Of a DNA stretch of 64,000 nt, positions 54,215 through 63,503 are shown piece by piece. The notes below the pieces were generated by a model that saw only the letters and a program-made list of their open reading frames with translations, did no database searches and was not told the DNA's origin. The position numbers and the translations under genes are program-made. Origin of the DNA: Solibacillus sp. R5-41 (GTDB lineage Bacteria; Bacillota; Bacilli; Bacillales_A; Planococcaceae); the NCBI RefSeq assembly GCF_002736105.1, contig NZ_CP024123.1, positions 364,001 to 428,000 on the forward strand. Direction: 5' to 3'. Each line of letters begins with the position of its first letter. Position 1 is the first letter of the stretch.

Positions 54215-54640
54215 TAGAAAACTGACTGGTAAATGAAATATTCACCAGCCATTTTAAAAACTATTTTAATTATATTAATAACATAGCTTTTCCAAAATGA
54301 AGGATAATATATAAAATGAAATTGTTGATATGGTGAAGAATTCAGTGGCAAGAGCATGATTTCTTCCTAATCACAGAGCTATAACTGACGATTGGATCAA
54401 TGAGGGGTGTGATATGGATCGCTGGTAGGGTGATGGAGGCGGCAATTTCACTTTAAAACATTGCACGGATTTCACTTATCATCAGTAAATTATAGGGTAC
54501 AGTATAGATAAAGACCCATAACTATTAATTAAAGTAAATTGCTAAATAGTGTTGAAAGACTACGCACACCAAACCAAATGTAAGTGCATAACATACCTTG
54601 AAGATTTGTTTTTATAGTCAATGTAAAGAGGTGAAAATTT
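54215..54640. other. Region without recognisable genes
   Basis: A/T-rich, many stops in all frames. A weak CTGGT...ACCAG hairpin lies near 54225-54250. Nothing else supportable up to the cupin gene. Confidence 0.5.
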
Positions 54641-55282
54641 TTGGCTTCAAATTTGGATTACACATCCCCATCAACTCAATTCACTTTTGATGTAAATAAA
54701 AGTCTCCTGTTCAAAAAAGATAATAACAACTTTATTAACGTATTAGGTGTACAACAGTTGAATACATTGGAAAATGTATCTTTGCTAGATATTTTCCTAA
54801 GTGCTAATAATGTCGTAGAACCGCACTATCACCAAAATGCAGCAGAGTTAGTTTATTGTATTTCTGGTGCTGCTACTGTTTCAATACTGAATCCATTCAC
54901 AAAACAACTTCTCAATTACCCAATTACACCCGGACAAGTGGCAAATATTCCACAAGGCTGGTGGCATTATGAAGTAGCTACAGTTGATAATACGCATCTT
55001 TTAGCAATTTTTGATGCGCCAACTCCTGAAGTAATATTGGGCTCTGACATTTTAAAATTTACTCCCGCAAATATCATGGCTCATACTTATTGCATGGATG
55101 AAAATCTATGGAAACAAGCTGTTGCACCAGTTCAACCATCCACATATATAGGTCCATATACAAATTGTAACAATGGAACGGTATACACTCCTCAACAGTA
55201 TGTATATCCACAATATCAATGGCCGCAATATACTCCGCAAAACCAACAAATTACTTATATTACTCAGTATCCGCAATATTAA
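54641..55282 (+). CDS. Cupin domain protein with Tyr/Gln-rich tail
   Basis: 213 aa, TTG start at 54641 with AGAGGTGA about seven bases upstream. A single cupin domain fills residues 45-140: 'VVEPHYHQNAAELVYCISG' carries the HxH...E metal set and 'PITPGQVANIPQGWWHYEVA' the second motif with His. Then comes a low-complexity tail rich in Tyr, Gln and Pro ('QQYVYPQYQWPQYTPQNQQ'). Such tails occur in spore coat and surface proteins. No signal peptide. Resembles oxalate decarboxylase-type cupins; function inferred only. Confidence 0.75.
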   Translation: MASNLDYTSPSTQFTFDVNKSLLFKKDNNNFINVLGVQQLNTLENVSLLDIFLSANNVVEPHYHQNAAELVYCISGAATVSILNPFTKQLLNYPITPGQVANIPQGWWHYEVATVDNTHLLAIFDAPTPEVILGSDILKFTPANIMAHTYCMDENLWKQAVAPVQPSTYIGPYTNCNNGTVYTPQQYVYPQYQWPQYTPQNQQITYITQYPQY

Positions 55283-56155
55283 AATTAGCGGTTAAACAAA
55301 CTAAAGAGCTATTATAGTTTCTGAACTATGGTTTAGAAGACATATTTTCGAAAGTACTTCTTGATTACGTTGCAAAAGATGCTTACAGACTCTGAGCTTA
55401 ACTGATTAGTTACAAATAATTTATGCTAAAGTATCATTACATAAAGGAATTAAAGAATCCTTTTTTTAATTTACTAGTTTCAAAATAATTTAATCCTCAA
55501 TCCTTTAATTTTGGAGATATTTTAGAGCAAATTTCCATTCGTTTCATGGAACTATAACGCAAGTATCTGATTTTATTACAGGTTAAAATGATAATAGAGA
55601 AAGTTGATATAAATTTTTCACTTTAAGAAATGAGTTAGGGTTAATGGTAAATTCCGTAGTTACACCTTCAACTTACTTAAGCACTTTATGCAAGCACTTC
55701 CAAGCAATGTGGATGGCGATATTATTAAAATAACATGGCTGTACTCTCAAAAGTTTTGGCAAGATAAACAGCCAATTCATGGGGTTATTTATTCAAGTGT
55801 ACCTGGTGTTTCGGTTGTGGATTCATCGAAATAACAGGAGGATGCACCTGAAAATTGAAGAACATCTCATGAAAATGTTGTTGTCAATATTTGTGAAGTA
55901 GCTCTTTAATTCACCAATTTTATGGAAGGTGCTATTCAAGTAGAGTACACTGCAGTGGACGAATTAAGATTAAAAAAATAAGTTAATCCCATATCAAAAA
56001 GAAACACGCACCTGTTTTTTCAAACTAGCGCATGTTCCTTTTTGATATGGTTCTCTTTGTTATATCTAAATGCGATATTTTTTAAAGAGATGCCCCATTA
56101 AAACCGCCTCTATTGTCTATAACTGACATTAAGTTTAAAGATTGTGATCGGCAAC
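55283..56155. other. Decayed region with unidentified coding debris
   Basis: Short stop-bounded peptides that look protein-like but have no start or ribosome site: 'NYGLEDIFSKVLLDYVAKD' near 55325-55395 and 'PSNVDGDIIKITWLYSQKFW' followed by 'GVIYSSVPGVSVVDSSK' near 55700-55830, plus 'MEGAIQVEYTAVDELRLKK' near 55921-55979. They may be pieces of one or more dead genes; I do not recognise the family. A long inverted repeat (CATATCAAAAAG...CTTTTTGATATG, 55987-56052) lies at the right. Confidence 0.5.
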
Positions 56156-57613
56156 TTAGAATGGATAGTTCATTGGTTTTACTTGAACAGATACCCATTT
56201 TGCTTGTGTAAATTCATCAATAATCCATGGGTTACCGAAACGACCCATTCCGCTGCCTTTCATACCGCCAAACGGAATATTGGATAAGCAGTTAACCGTT
56301 TGGTCATTCACGTGTGTCATACCAGCTTCAATTAACACTGCCATTTCTTCACCGATTGCTAAATCACTTGTGAAAACAGAAGAAGTTAAACCATACTCCG
56401 TGTCATTAGCAATTTCAATCGCTTCTTCATCAGTGGATGCTTTAATAAGTGACACAACCGGAGAAAAGAATTCTCTTCGTGCTAAACTACTAGCATTATC
56501 GACATTATCAAAGATGAATGGTGTTAAAATATTACCTACACGTTGACCCTCTAATAATAATTCATTGCCTTCCGCTTTTGCCTCTTCAATATAGCCTAAT
56601 ACTTTATCGATTTGTGCATGGTTAATCAGTGGACCAATAATTGTTGATGGATCTTTTGGATTACCATATGGAATTTGTTTTGCACGTTCTACAAACTTGC
56701 TAGCGAATTCTTCATATAGATCTTCATGCACGATAATACGGTTAATACTCATACAAATTTGACCTTGGTGTAAGAATTTACCCATGATTGCTGCTTTTAC
56801 TGCCTGTTCAATATCTGCATCTTTCAAGACAACGAATGGGTTATTACCACCTAGTTCTAGTGCAGTACGTTTCAACATTTCACCTGCAACTTTACCAATA
56901 TGTTTACCAACACCAGTTGAACCTGTGAAGCTAATTAATTTTGAATGCGGATGCGTAATCATTGTATCTCCGATTTCAGGTATATCTGTAAGAATTGAAC
57001 TGAATACACCTGCTGGAATGCCCGCTTCTTCAAACGCTTTTGCAATAACAGAACCGCCTGAAATACCTGTTTGAAGATCTGCTTTATGCACAACTGTGTT
57101 CCCTAATGCTAATGCTGGCGCAATAGTACGCATAGATAAATATAGCGGGAAATTAAAAGGTGAAATAGATGCAATGACACCAAGTGGTAAGCGATAAACT
57201 TTATTCAATTTGTCAGGAATTGCAGATTCTACTGTTTTTACTGTGCCAACTTTGTCAATCATTTTTAAAGATTCTTCTAAATCAGCAATAACAAAGCTAA
57301 CTTCTACATTACCTTTAAGCACACTACTACCAGATTCTGTAACTAATACATCTACAATTTCTTGTTGATGTTCTTTAAAATAGGCAATTGCCTTCTCAAT
57401 AACAGTTTTACGAAGTTCAGCATTTTTTGCCCATTCTTTTTGTGCTGTATTTGCTGATTCGAATGCTGAATCCAATTGCGCTTTCGAAGCTATTGAAATA
57501 TTGGCTAATACAGTATCGTCAAATGGGTTTAAATCGTTATATACACGATCAGTTTCCCCTGCTACCCATTCACCATTAATATAACTTTTGTTTAATGAAA
57601 AATATTGATTCAT
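56156..57613 (-). CDS. Aldehyde dehydrogenase family protein
   Basis: 485 aa NAD(P)-dependent aldehyde dehydrogenase. Cofactor and active-site blocks: 'ASISPFNFPLYLSMRTIAPA' near residue 150, 'SFTGSTGVGKHIGK' near 229, 'LELGGNNPFVVL' (general base Glu) near 251 and 'FLHQGQICMSINRI' (nucleophile Cys) near 285. The look is of the benzaldehyde/vanillin dehydrogenase branch. GGAGG precedes the ATG. The alcohol dehydrogenase gene upstream on the same strand suggests alcohol to aldehyde to acid oxidation, but a transposase remnant separates them. Confidence 0.9.
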   Translation of the reverse strand: MNQYFSLNKSYINGEWVAGETDRVYNDLNPFDDTVLANISIASKAQLDSAFESANTAQKEWAKNAELRKTVIEKAIAYFKEHQQEIVDVLVTESGSSVLKGNVEVSFVIADLEESLKMIDKVGTVKTVESAIPDKLNKVYRLPLGVIASISPFNFPLYLSMRTIAPALALGNTVVHKADLQTGISGGSVIAKAFEEAGIPAGVFSSILTDIPEIGDTMITHPHSKLISFTGSTGVGKHIGKVAGEMLKRTALELGGNNPFVVLKDADIEQAVKAAIMGKFLHQGQICMSINRIIVHEDLYEEFASKFVERAKQIPYGNPKDPSTIIGPLINHAQIDKVLGYIEEAKAEGNELLLEGQRVGNILTPFIFDNVDNASSLARREFFSPVVSLIKASTDEEAIEIANDTEYGLTSSVFTSDLAIGEEMAVLIEAGMTHVNDQTVNCLSNIPFGGMKGSGMGRFGNPWIIDEFTQAKWVSVQVKPMNYPF

Positions 57614-57659
57614 AAAAATTCCTCCAAATAATAAATTAAAGATACTTCCAGTTTAAAAT

Positions 57660-57893
57660 TCAGGCTGTTTGCTTTTGATTTTGTACGATGGCATTGATTC
57701 GGTCTGCTGCTAATTTGCAGGCATTATAAATAAACGTCACAAGGTCGAAATGTAGTTTTGCCTTTCTCCCTGTTCGATGACGGACATTTTTTAATTGAAA
57801 ATACTGTTTTAAATAAGCGTTTATTCGCTCAACGGCTGTTCGTTCTTTGTATAGATTTTTCCACAGTTCAGTGCCACGTGCTGTAAACGTATA
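57660..57893 (-). pseudogene. Transposase C-terminal remnant
   Basis: Leftward frame from 57893 to the TGA at 57660 reads 'FTARGTELWKNLYKERTAVE' then 'RINAYLKQYFQLKNVRHRTG' and 'HFDLVTFIYNACKLAADRI', the E-containing C-terminal end of a DDE transposase (ERTAVER motif). Its 5' part is missing, and a stop lies just upstream of it. It sits between the alcohol and aldehyde dehydrogenase genes. No terminal inverted repeats were recognised. Confidence 0.8.
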
Positions 57894-57943
57894 TTACCGA
57901 AGGGATTGGAATTATGAAATTAACTCAATTAATAGAAAAATAT

Positions 57944-59053
57944 TTAAACATTATAAGTTTTGTCTAAAACTAAAATAGGTTTAATAGTTGAACCGTTTTT
58001 AGAATCAGCAAATGCTTGTTCAATTTGATTAAATTCATAAAATTTCACCAGTTTATCTACCGGAAATTGGCCATTTTTAAAGAATTGAACTAATTTTGGA
58101 ATGATTAATTGTGGTACTGCGTCGCCTTCAATAACACCTTTTAATGTTTTTGCAGGACCAACGATGTCTGTGAACACGTTTAATGTTAAGTCACGTTTAC
58201 CAACAGCTACAGAAGCAATTTCACCTTTTACACGTAATGAGCGAATGCCAGCTAATGTTACTTCTGGAACACCAGTAGTTTCTAATGCATAGTGGGCACC
58301 TTTTTCAGTAATTTCAATAATACGTGTTGTTACGTCTCCTTGCTTACTGTTAATTGTGTGTGTTGCACCTAGCTCTTTTGCTAATTCAAGACGACTGTCA
58401 TGAATGTCTACAGCAATGATTGGGTAGCATCCAGCAATTTTTGCTGCCATCATACCTGCTAAGCCTACAGCACCAGTACCGAATATAACAAAGCTTGATC
58501 CTGGTTCCGGTGCTAGTGAATTTAATACTGTTCCACTACCAGTCATGATACCGCAGCCCAAAGGTCCAAGATAGCGTAGGTCGATTTCTTTATCAACTTT
58601 AACGACATTACCTTCATCAACTGTTGCATAAGTAGCGAATGAAGATTGTCCGAAGAATTGAGATACATCTTGATCGTTTTCTGTGTGAAGTGGTGTTTCA
58701 CCATGTTTATTTTTACCACCGAAGTTTAGAGGAAGCATGTTCTCACAGCCACCAGCATTACCATCTAGGCAATTATCGCAGTGACCGCAGTAAGTGAAAC
58801 CAAGTACAACATGGTCCCCTGGTTGAACTGTTGTTACGTTTGCCCCAACTTTTTCTACAATCCCAGCACCCTCGTGGCCAAGAACGGCTGGGTAAGGAAC
58901 AGGTGTAGATTTATCTAAAACAGTTGCATCCGTATGACAAACACCTGTTGCAACTATTTTCACTAATACTTGATCAGATTTAGGCTCATCTAAAACCAAA
59001 GTTTGTTGCTCGAAATCAATACCATCAGTTGTTACCATTGCTTGAATTTTCAT
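57944..59053 (-). CDS. Zinc-dependent alcohol dehydrogenase (aryl-alcohol type)
   Basis: 369 aa medium-chain dehydrogenase. Catalytic zinc ligands lie in 'GVCHTDATVLD' and 'LGHEGAGIVEKVG'; the structural zinc loop is 'GFTYCGHCDNCLDGNAGGCEN'-like with four cysteines near residues 90-107. The NAD site is 'FVIFGTGAVGLAGMMAAKIAG' near residue 190. It resembles the benzyl/aryl-alcohol dehydrogenase group with the conserved 'FFGQSSFATYATV'. AGGAGG precedes the ATG. It is divergent from a TetR gene that probably controls it. Confidence 0.9.
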   Translation of the reverse strand: MKIQAMVTTDGIDFEQQTLVLDEPKSDQVLVKIVATGVCHTDATVLDKSTPVPYPAVLGHEGAGIVEKVGANVTTVQPGDHVVLGFTYCGHCDNCLDGNAGGCENMLPLNFGGKNKHGETPLHTENDQDVSQFFGQSSFATYATVDEGNVVKVDKEIDLRYLGPLGCGIMTGSGTVLNSLAPEPGSSFVIFGTGAVGLAGMMAAKIAGCYPIIAVDIHDSRLELAKELGATHTINSKQGDVTTRIIEITEKGAHYALETTGVPEVTLAGIRSLRVKGEIASVAVGKRDLTLNVFTDIVGPAKTLKGVIEGDAVPQLIIPKLVQFFKNGQFPVDKLVKFYEFNQIEQAFADSKNGSTIKPILVLDKTYNV

Positions 59054-59256
59054 GTGAATACCTCCTAGAAGTTGAAACGAATAAGATACAGTGGTTATGA
59101 TAGTATTACCCGCTCAAAGATAGATTAATTATAGGTAGCGGAAAATTTGTATTCAATCATTAAAAAAATAATTTTGTATAGGTTTCCATCAACTAATTGT
59201 AAGATGTATTGGTATTCAACATTATTTTAAAAATGTCTATTTTGGAGGGAAGGTTG

Positions 59257-59871
59257 ATGGAAAAGAAAGAAGACCGTCGCATTGAAAGGACTAAGGATCA
59301 ACTTAGGCAAACATTGAAAACACTTGTGGTAAAGAACGGTTATACGAATGTACGTGTAAAGGACATTGTGGAAACGGCTAACTATAACCGGACGACATTT
59401 TATGTGCATTACGATGGCAAGGATGAGCTAGCTGCAGAAATTATTGCTCTCGAAATGAAAGATTTTTTATATGAATTTTGTAAACCAGTTCGAGATAATC
59501 CAATATTAGATTTACGTAAAATGGACGCTTCAGGGACGGACGTATTTCATTATATTAAAAAGAATCGAAGCTTTTATGATTTACTTGTGCTTGAAAATAC
59601 GCTACCAAATATTAATCAAACTTTATTAACAGAACTACAAGGAATATTTCAAAATCGCATGTATTTTTTAGGGGATCAAGCTACTGAAATTAACGCACAG
59701 TACTTTATTCATTATCGCTCATATGGGATATATGGATTTATTTTAGAATGGATTCGAAGTAGTTATGATGCAAAACCAACAGAAATGGCGAGGCGGATTA
59801 TTAATTTGTTACACTATCATTCCCCGCTTATGTCTAAAAACATAAAAGATGATGAATCACCCTTACAATAG
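59257..59871 (+). CDS. TetR/AcrR family transcriptional regulator
   Basis: 204 aa. The helix-turn-helix is 'TNVRVKDIVETANYNRTTFY' followed by 'VHYDGKDELAAEII', near residues 30-65. The ATG at 59257 is preceded by GGAGGG; the longer frame from 59209 has no site. The C-terminal ligand domain resembles the TetR_C_7/DhaS-like group. Divergent from the alcohol dehydrogenase gene, so it is a likely local repressor. I saw no convincing operator palindrome between them. Confidence 0.88.
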   Translation: MEKKEDRRIERTKDQLRQTLKTLVVKNGYTNVRVKDIVETANYNRTTFYVHYDGKDELAAEIIALEMKDFLYEFCKPVRDNPILDLRKMDASGTDVFHYIKKNRSFYDLLVLENTLPNINQTLLTELQGIFQNRMYFLGDQATEINAQYFIHYRSYGIYGFILEWIRSSYDAKPTEMARRIINLLHYHSPLMSKNIKDDESPLQ

Positions 59872-60063
59872 TAATGAGTAACACAAAAAATAAATAATTA
59901 ATAAACGCAAGGGAATGTAGAGGGTATATAAGATTATTTTTATAGTATATATGGTTCAAATATGTATAAATAATGAACTTTTTGCTGAAAAGTCTGATAA
60001 AATAATATACATTTAAAGTAAACCCGTTCGGATTACTAGACACTGAAAAGGTAGGTGTATACT

Positions 60064-60876
60064 ATGAAAATTTCGAGCTTATTGCATGGTTTCAATCCTG
60101 ATTTAGAGGAAAGAAAACGCCCCATCCAGCGTAAAATCGTTGGAGATGCTTATAAAAAGCATGCTAAATATACGGATGCAAGCAAAAAACCAATTCTTCA
60201 AGCGCTTGAAAATTTACTATCAGGTAAGACGGAAAAAGACTTGCATAAGGCAGATGCAGCTGCTCGCAAAGAAACTTCGCAATCCGTTGTTGAAGCAATT
60301 GTACAACCTGAAGGAAAAAATGAAATCGATCAGTTAAAGCTAATGGAAAGAGAAGTTGTTGCTCATGAAAGTGCGCATAAAGCAGCTGGCGCGAATGTGA
60401 CAGGTGGTATTAGTTACTCCCACGCAACCGGTCCAGATAATCAACGTCACATTACAGGTAGCGAAGTTTCCATTCACTTGCCAAGTACGGGTGAATCAGA
60501 TAGTACGATTTCTCTGCTTGAAAAGGTGCGTCAAGCGGCCCTTGCACCTGCTGAGCCGTCCGTGCAGGATTTACGTGTTGCAGCAAGTGCTTCCACGCAA
60601 ATTCAGCAAGTACGTGCAGAGCAAAATGGCGATGCTTTTGAGGAGGAAAGGGTAGCTCCATTTGCAGAGGAAGACTTTGCATATGTAGTTCCAGAGCGTT
60701 TCCGAAGCGATTTTACACGTGATCCACAGGAACGGACGGTTTTCGGAAAAGAGTTAGAAAATCTTTTATTCCAGCGCACGTATAATAAAGCAGTAGAAAA
60801 GTATTCATCGCATATTACGATGGTGAAATTGGGATACAACCCTTTAATTGAGCCTACCTTTTCACAATCAGCATAA
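60064..60876 (+). CDS. SprA-related putative metalloprotease
   Basis: 270 aa, no signal peptide. 'REVVAHESAHKAAG' near residue 104 contains an HExxH zinc-protease motif, followed by 'YSHATGPDNQRHITGSEVSI' near 125 and 'DLRVAASASTQIQQVRAE' near 173, the blocks of the SprA-related/CJM1_0395 family. The C-terminal 85 residues look like a separate extension. Start ATG at 60064 has AAGGTAGG upstream. Substrate unknown. Single gene with terminator. Confidence 0.8.
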   Translation: MKISSLLHGFNPDLEERKRPIQRKIVGDAYKKHAKYTDASKKPILQALENLLSGKTEKDLHKADAAARKETSQSVVEAIVQPEGKNEIDQLKLMEREVVAHESAHKAAGANVTGGISYSHATGPDNQRHITGSEVSIHLPSTGESDSTISLLEKVRQAALAPAEPSVQDLRVAASASTQIQQVRAEQNGDAFEEERVAPFAEEDFAYVVPERFRSDFTRDPQERTVFGKELENLLFQRTYNKAVEKYSSHITMVKLGYNPLIEPTFSQSA

Positions 60877-60883
60877 TGGAACA

Positions 60884-60918
60884 AGGCTTGCCCAACTAAT
60901 ATCGGGTGAGCTTTTTTG
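60884..60918 (+). terminator. Terminator after the SprA-related gene
   Basis: GCTTGCCC pairs with GGGTGAGC (G-U allowed) across an 11-base loop; six T residues follow. Confidence 0.75.
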
Positions 60919-60983
60919 TGTAACGAAAAGTTATTTTGGTTTGTTATACTAATTAAAGAATGAAAAAGCAAAGGGTGTATAGG

Positions 60984-61475
60984 ATGGCAAAGAAAAATGT
61001 GAAAACAAATGCGATTCGATTGATTGAACAGCAAAAGATTCCGCATGAAGTATTTGAGTATACGACAGAAGATGGGGAGGCTGTTGATGGTGTAACTGCT
61101 GCCAATAAAATCGGTCAACCCGTCGAACGTGTTTACAAAACGTTAATTGCAACTGCTGGAAAAGGTCATTTTTTTGTATTTGTCATTCCGGTAGCAACTG
61201 AGCTTAATTTAAAGGCTGCAGCAAAAGCGGTTGGGGAGAAAAAAATTGAAATGTTGGCCACGAAAGAGCTACTTAGTTTAACGGGCTATATACGTGGTGG
61301 CTGCTCACCTATTGGGATGAAAAAGCTGTTCCCAACATATATCGACGAAACAGCCGAGTCACTCGATTATTTCATCGTAAGTGCAGGGAAAATTGGCATG
61401 CAGTTAAAGCTCGCGCCAGCCGATTTAGCAAATGCAACGAAAGCCAAGTTTGCTTCAATTATTGTCAGTGAGTAG
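60984..61475 (+). CDS. ybaK: Cys-tRNA(Pro)/Cys-tRNA(Cys) deacylase YbaK
   Basis: 163 aa trans-editing protein that clears mischarged Cys-tRNA(Pro). '[20 protein letters not shown]' near residue 50 contains the catalytic lysine region; '[16 protein letters not shown]' near 102 is the family signature. I chose ATG 60984 (AAAGGG eight bases upstream) over ATG 60960, which lacks a site. Confidence 0.9.
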   Translation: MAKKNVKTNAIRLIEQQKIPHEVFEYTTEDGEAVDGVTAANKIGQPVERVYKTLIATAGKGHFFVFVIPVATELNLKAAAKAVGEKKIEMLATKELLSLTGYIRGGCSPIGMKKLFPTYIDETAESLDYFIVSAGKIGMQLKLAPADLANATKAKFASIIVSE

Positions 61476-61564
61476 ATAGAACGTCTAAGCTGTTCCCATT
61501 GCACGCCCGATTTAAATAATGTATAAAGATAGAAACGTTTATAACTAGAGAGAGAAGGATTTAT

Positions 61565-62182
61565 GTGTCAAAGAAATTAAAATGGCAATGGGGATGCTTC
61601 TTTGTTGGATTGATGGTCATGTCGCTTGGTATTACAATGACCATCAAAGGAAAGGCAATTGGAACAAGTCCGTGGGATGTCTTACATATTGGTTTATTTA
61701 AACAATTCGGCTTAACAATTGGTTTGTGGTCGATTTTAACAGGACTATTTATCATTTGTGTCACTTCCCTTTATTTAAAGCAATTCCCAAAATTAGCGAC
61801 GCTTTTAAATATGATTTTAATCGGTTCGTTTATTGATTTTTTTAACTGGTTATTGCCATCAACAACAATGTTTGGATTTGAATTACTGTATTTTATTACT
61901 GGATTTTTTGTAATGAGCATAGGCTGTGGGCTATATATTGCTGCAAGTCTGGGTGCTGGTCCACGCGATACGGTCATGATGATTATCGCGAGCAAAGGAT
62001 TTTCGGTTAAAACAGGACGCACCATTATGGAAGTCATTGCAGCAAGTTGCGGTTTGTTGCTCGGTGGTCCAGTAGGATTTGGAACTGTTATTTTAGCATT
62101 AGGTACAGGCTATATTATTCAGCCCGCATTAATTTATTTTAAACAGAAGCTCGAACAAATTATTGGGGAACCACTCATATAG
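61565..62182 (+). CDS. YczE/YitT-like membrane protein
   Basis: 205 aa, about five transmembrane helices. 'LGITMTIKGKAIGTSPWDVL' near residue 20 and 'LYIAASLGAGPRDTVMMIIA' near 120 are the repeated glycine-rich motif of the YczE/YyaS/YitT family. GTG start with AGAAGGA five bases upstream; an overlapping ATG is out of frame. Transport role unknown. Confidence 0.85.
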   Translation: MSKKLKWQWGCFFVGLMVMSLGITMTIKGKAIGTSPWDVLHIGLFKQFGLTIGLWSILTGLFIICVTSLYLKQFPKLATLLNMILIGSFIDFFNWLLPSTTMFGFELLYFITGFFVMSIGCGLYIAASLGAGPRDTVMMIIASKGFSVKTGRTIMEVIAASCGLLLGGPVGFGTVILALGTGYIIQPALIYFKQKLEQIIGEPLI

Positions 62183-62189
62183 AGGTGGG

Positions 62190-62214
62190 AGACTTCTGCT
62201 GAAAGAAGTTAAAA
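62190..62214. repeat. Short Family 1 repeat end
   Basis: TTCTGCTGAAAGAAGTTAAAA matches the right end of copy C and the 10296 fragment, again without the hairpin core. Confidence 0.5.
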
Positions 62215-62268
62215 TTATCAGATTATGATAAAATGAAACTGATGTTAGAACAGAAAGGATGATCAAGC

Positions 62269-63459
62269 ATGTCAAACGTATTAACGACATTTTTAGATGA
62301 AAATTTAAATGTATTACGCTCGCAAGGTTTATACAATGAAATCGATCCTGTTGAAGGTGCAAATGGTCCTATCATTCAAGTGCGCGGTCAGCAACTAATC
62401 AATTTATCATCAAATAACTATTTAGGCTTAGCAACAAGTGATGAGCTAAAGCAAATTGCCAAAAAAACAATCGATACATATGGTGTCGGTGCAGGTGCGG
62501 TTCGTACAATTAACGGGACACTTGATTTACATGTAAAGCTTGAAGAAACATTAGCGAAATTTAAAGGTACAGAAGCAGCTATTAGTTATCAATCAGGCTT
62601 CAACTGCAATATGGCGGCAATTTCTGCGGTAATGGATAAAAATGATGCGATTTTATCGGATGAATTAAACCACGCTTCAATTATTGACGGCTGCCGTTTA
62701 TCAAAAGCAAAGATTATTCCTTTTGCCCATGCGGATATGGATGATCTACGCGCAAAAGCAAAGGCAGCAAAGGAATCAGGTCTTTACAATAAAGTAATGG
62801 TCATTACAGATGGCGTCTTTTCAATGGATGGCGATATTGCGAAACTGCCGGAAATTGTAGAAATCGCAAAAGAATTTGATTTAATTACGTATGTAGATGA
62901 TGCACATGGTTCGGGTGTAACAGGTAAAGGCGCCGGAACAGTGAAGCATTTTGGGCTTCAAAACGAAATTGATTTCCAAATCGGCACGTTGTCAAAAGCA
63001 ATTGGTGTTGTTGGGGGCTATGTAGCGGGTAAGAAAAATTTGATTGACTGGTTAAAAGTTCGCTCTCGTCCATTTTTATTCTCAACAGCGTTACCACCAG
63101 GCGATGTTGCAGCGATTACGCGTGCGGTAGAAATAATTATGGAATCTACAGAGTTACATGATCAGCTTTGGGAAAACGGTCATTATTTAAAAGCGGGTCT
63201 TGCCAAATTAGGTTTCAATATTGGGGCATCTGAAACACCGATTACACCGTGTATTATTGGGGATGAAAACTTAACACAAACATTCTCAAAACGTCTATCT
63301 GAAGAGGGCGTTTATGCAAAATCAATCGTTTTCCCAACAGTTGCAAAAGGCACAGGTCGCGTACGCAACATGCCAACTGCAGCCCATACAAAAGAAATGC
63401 TAGATGACGCACTTGTTATATATGAAAAAGTAGGTCGTGAGTTAGGCGTAATTAAATAA
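62269..63459 (+). CDS. kbl: Glycine C-acetyltransferase (2-amino-3-ketobutyrate CoA ligase)
   Basis: 396 aa PLP enzyme of the alpha-oxoamine synthase family. '[20 protein letters not shown]' near residue 45, '[20 protein letters not shown]' near 207 with the PLP Asp/His, and '[18 protein letters not shown]' near 240 with the PLP lysine. Kbl cleaves 2-amino-3-ketobutyrate with CoA to glycine and acetyl-CoA; the usual partner, threonine dehydrogenase, is not beside it. AAAGGATG precedes the ATG. KBL versus other oxoamine synthases is judged by overall likeness. Confidence 0.88.
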   Translation: MSNVLTTFLDENLNVLRSQGLYNEIDPVEGANGPIIQVRGQQLINLSSNNYLGLATSDELKQIAKKTIDTYGVGAGAVRTINGTLDLHVKLEETLAKFKGTEAAISYQSGFNCNMAAISAVMDKNDAILSDELNHASIIDGCRLSKAKIIPFAHADMDDLRAKAKAAKESGLYNKVMVITDGVFSMDGDIAKLPEIVEIAKEFDLITYVDDAHGSGVTGKGAGTVKHFGLQNEIDFQIGTLSKAIGVVGGYVAGKKNLIDWLKVRSRPFLFSTALPPGDVAAITRAVEIIMESTELHDQLWENGHYLKAGLAKLGFNIGASETPITPCIIGDENLTQTFSKRLSEEGVYAKSIVFPTVAKGTGRVRNMPTAAHTKEMLDDALVIYEKVGRELGVIK

Positions 63460-63469
63460 CGATATATAA

Positions 63470-63503
63470 AGCTAGAAACGAAATTTGTTTCTAGCTTTTT
63501 TCT
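63470..63503. terminator. Terminator between kbl and the converging aminotransferase
   Basis: AAGCTAGAAAC pairs perfectly with GTTTCTAGCTT across a 7-base loop with T-rich flank. The right arm includes the stop codon of the converging aminotransferase gene (63491). Confidence 0.85.

Noticed and set aside
59054-59256. Search for a TetR operator palindrome
   Set aside because: Only imperfect short symmetries (for example TACCCGCT and AGGTAGCGG) were found, not convincing.
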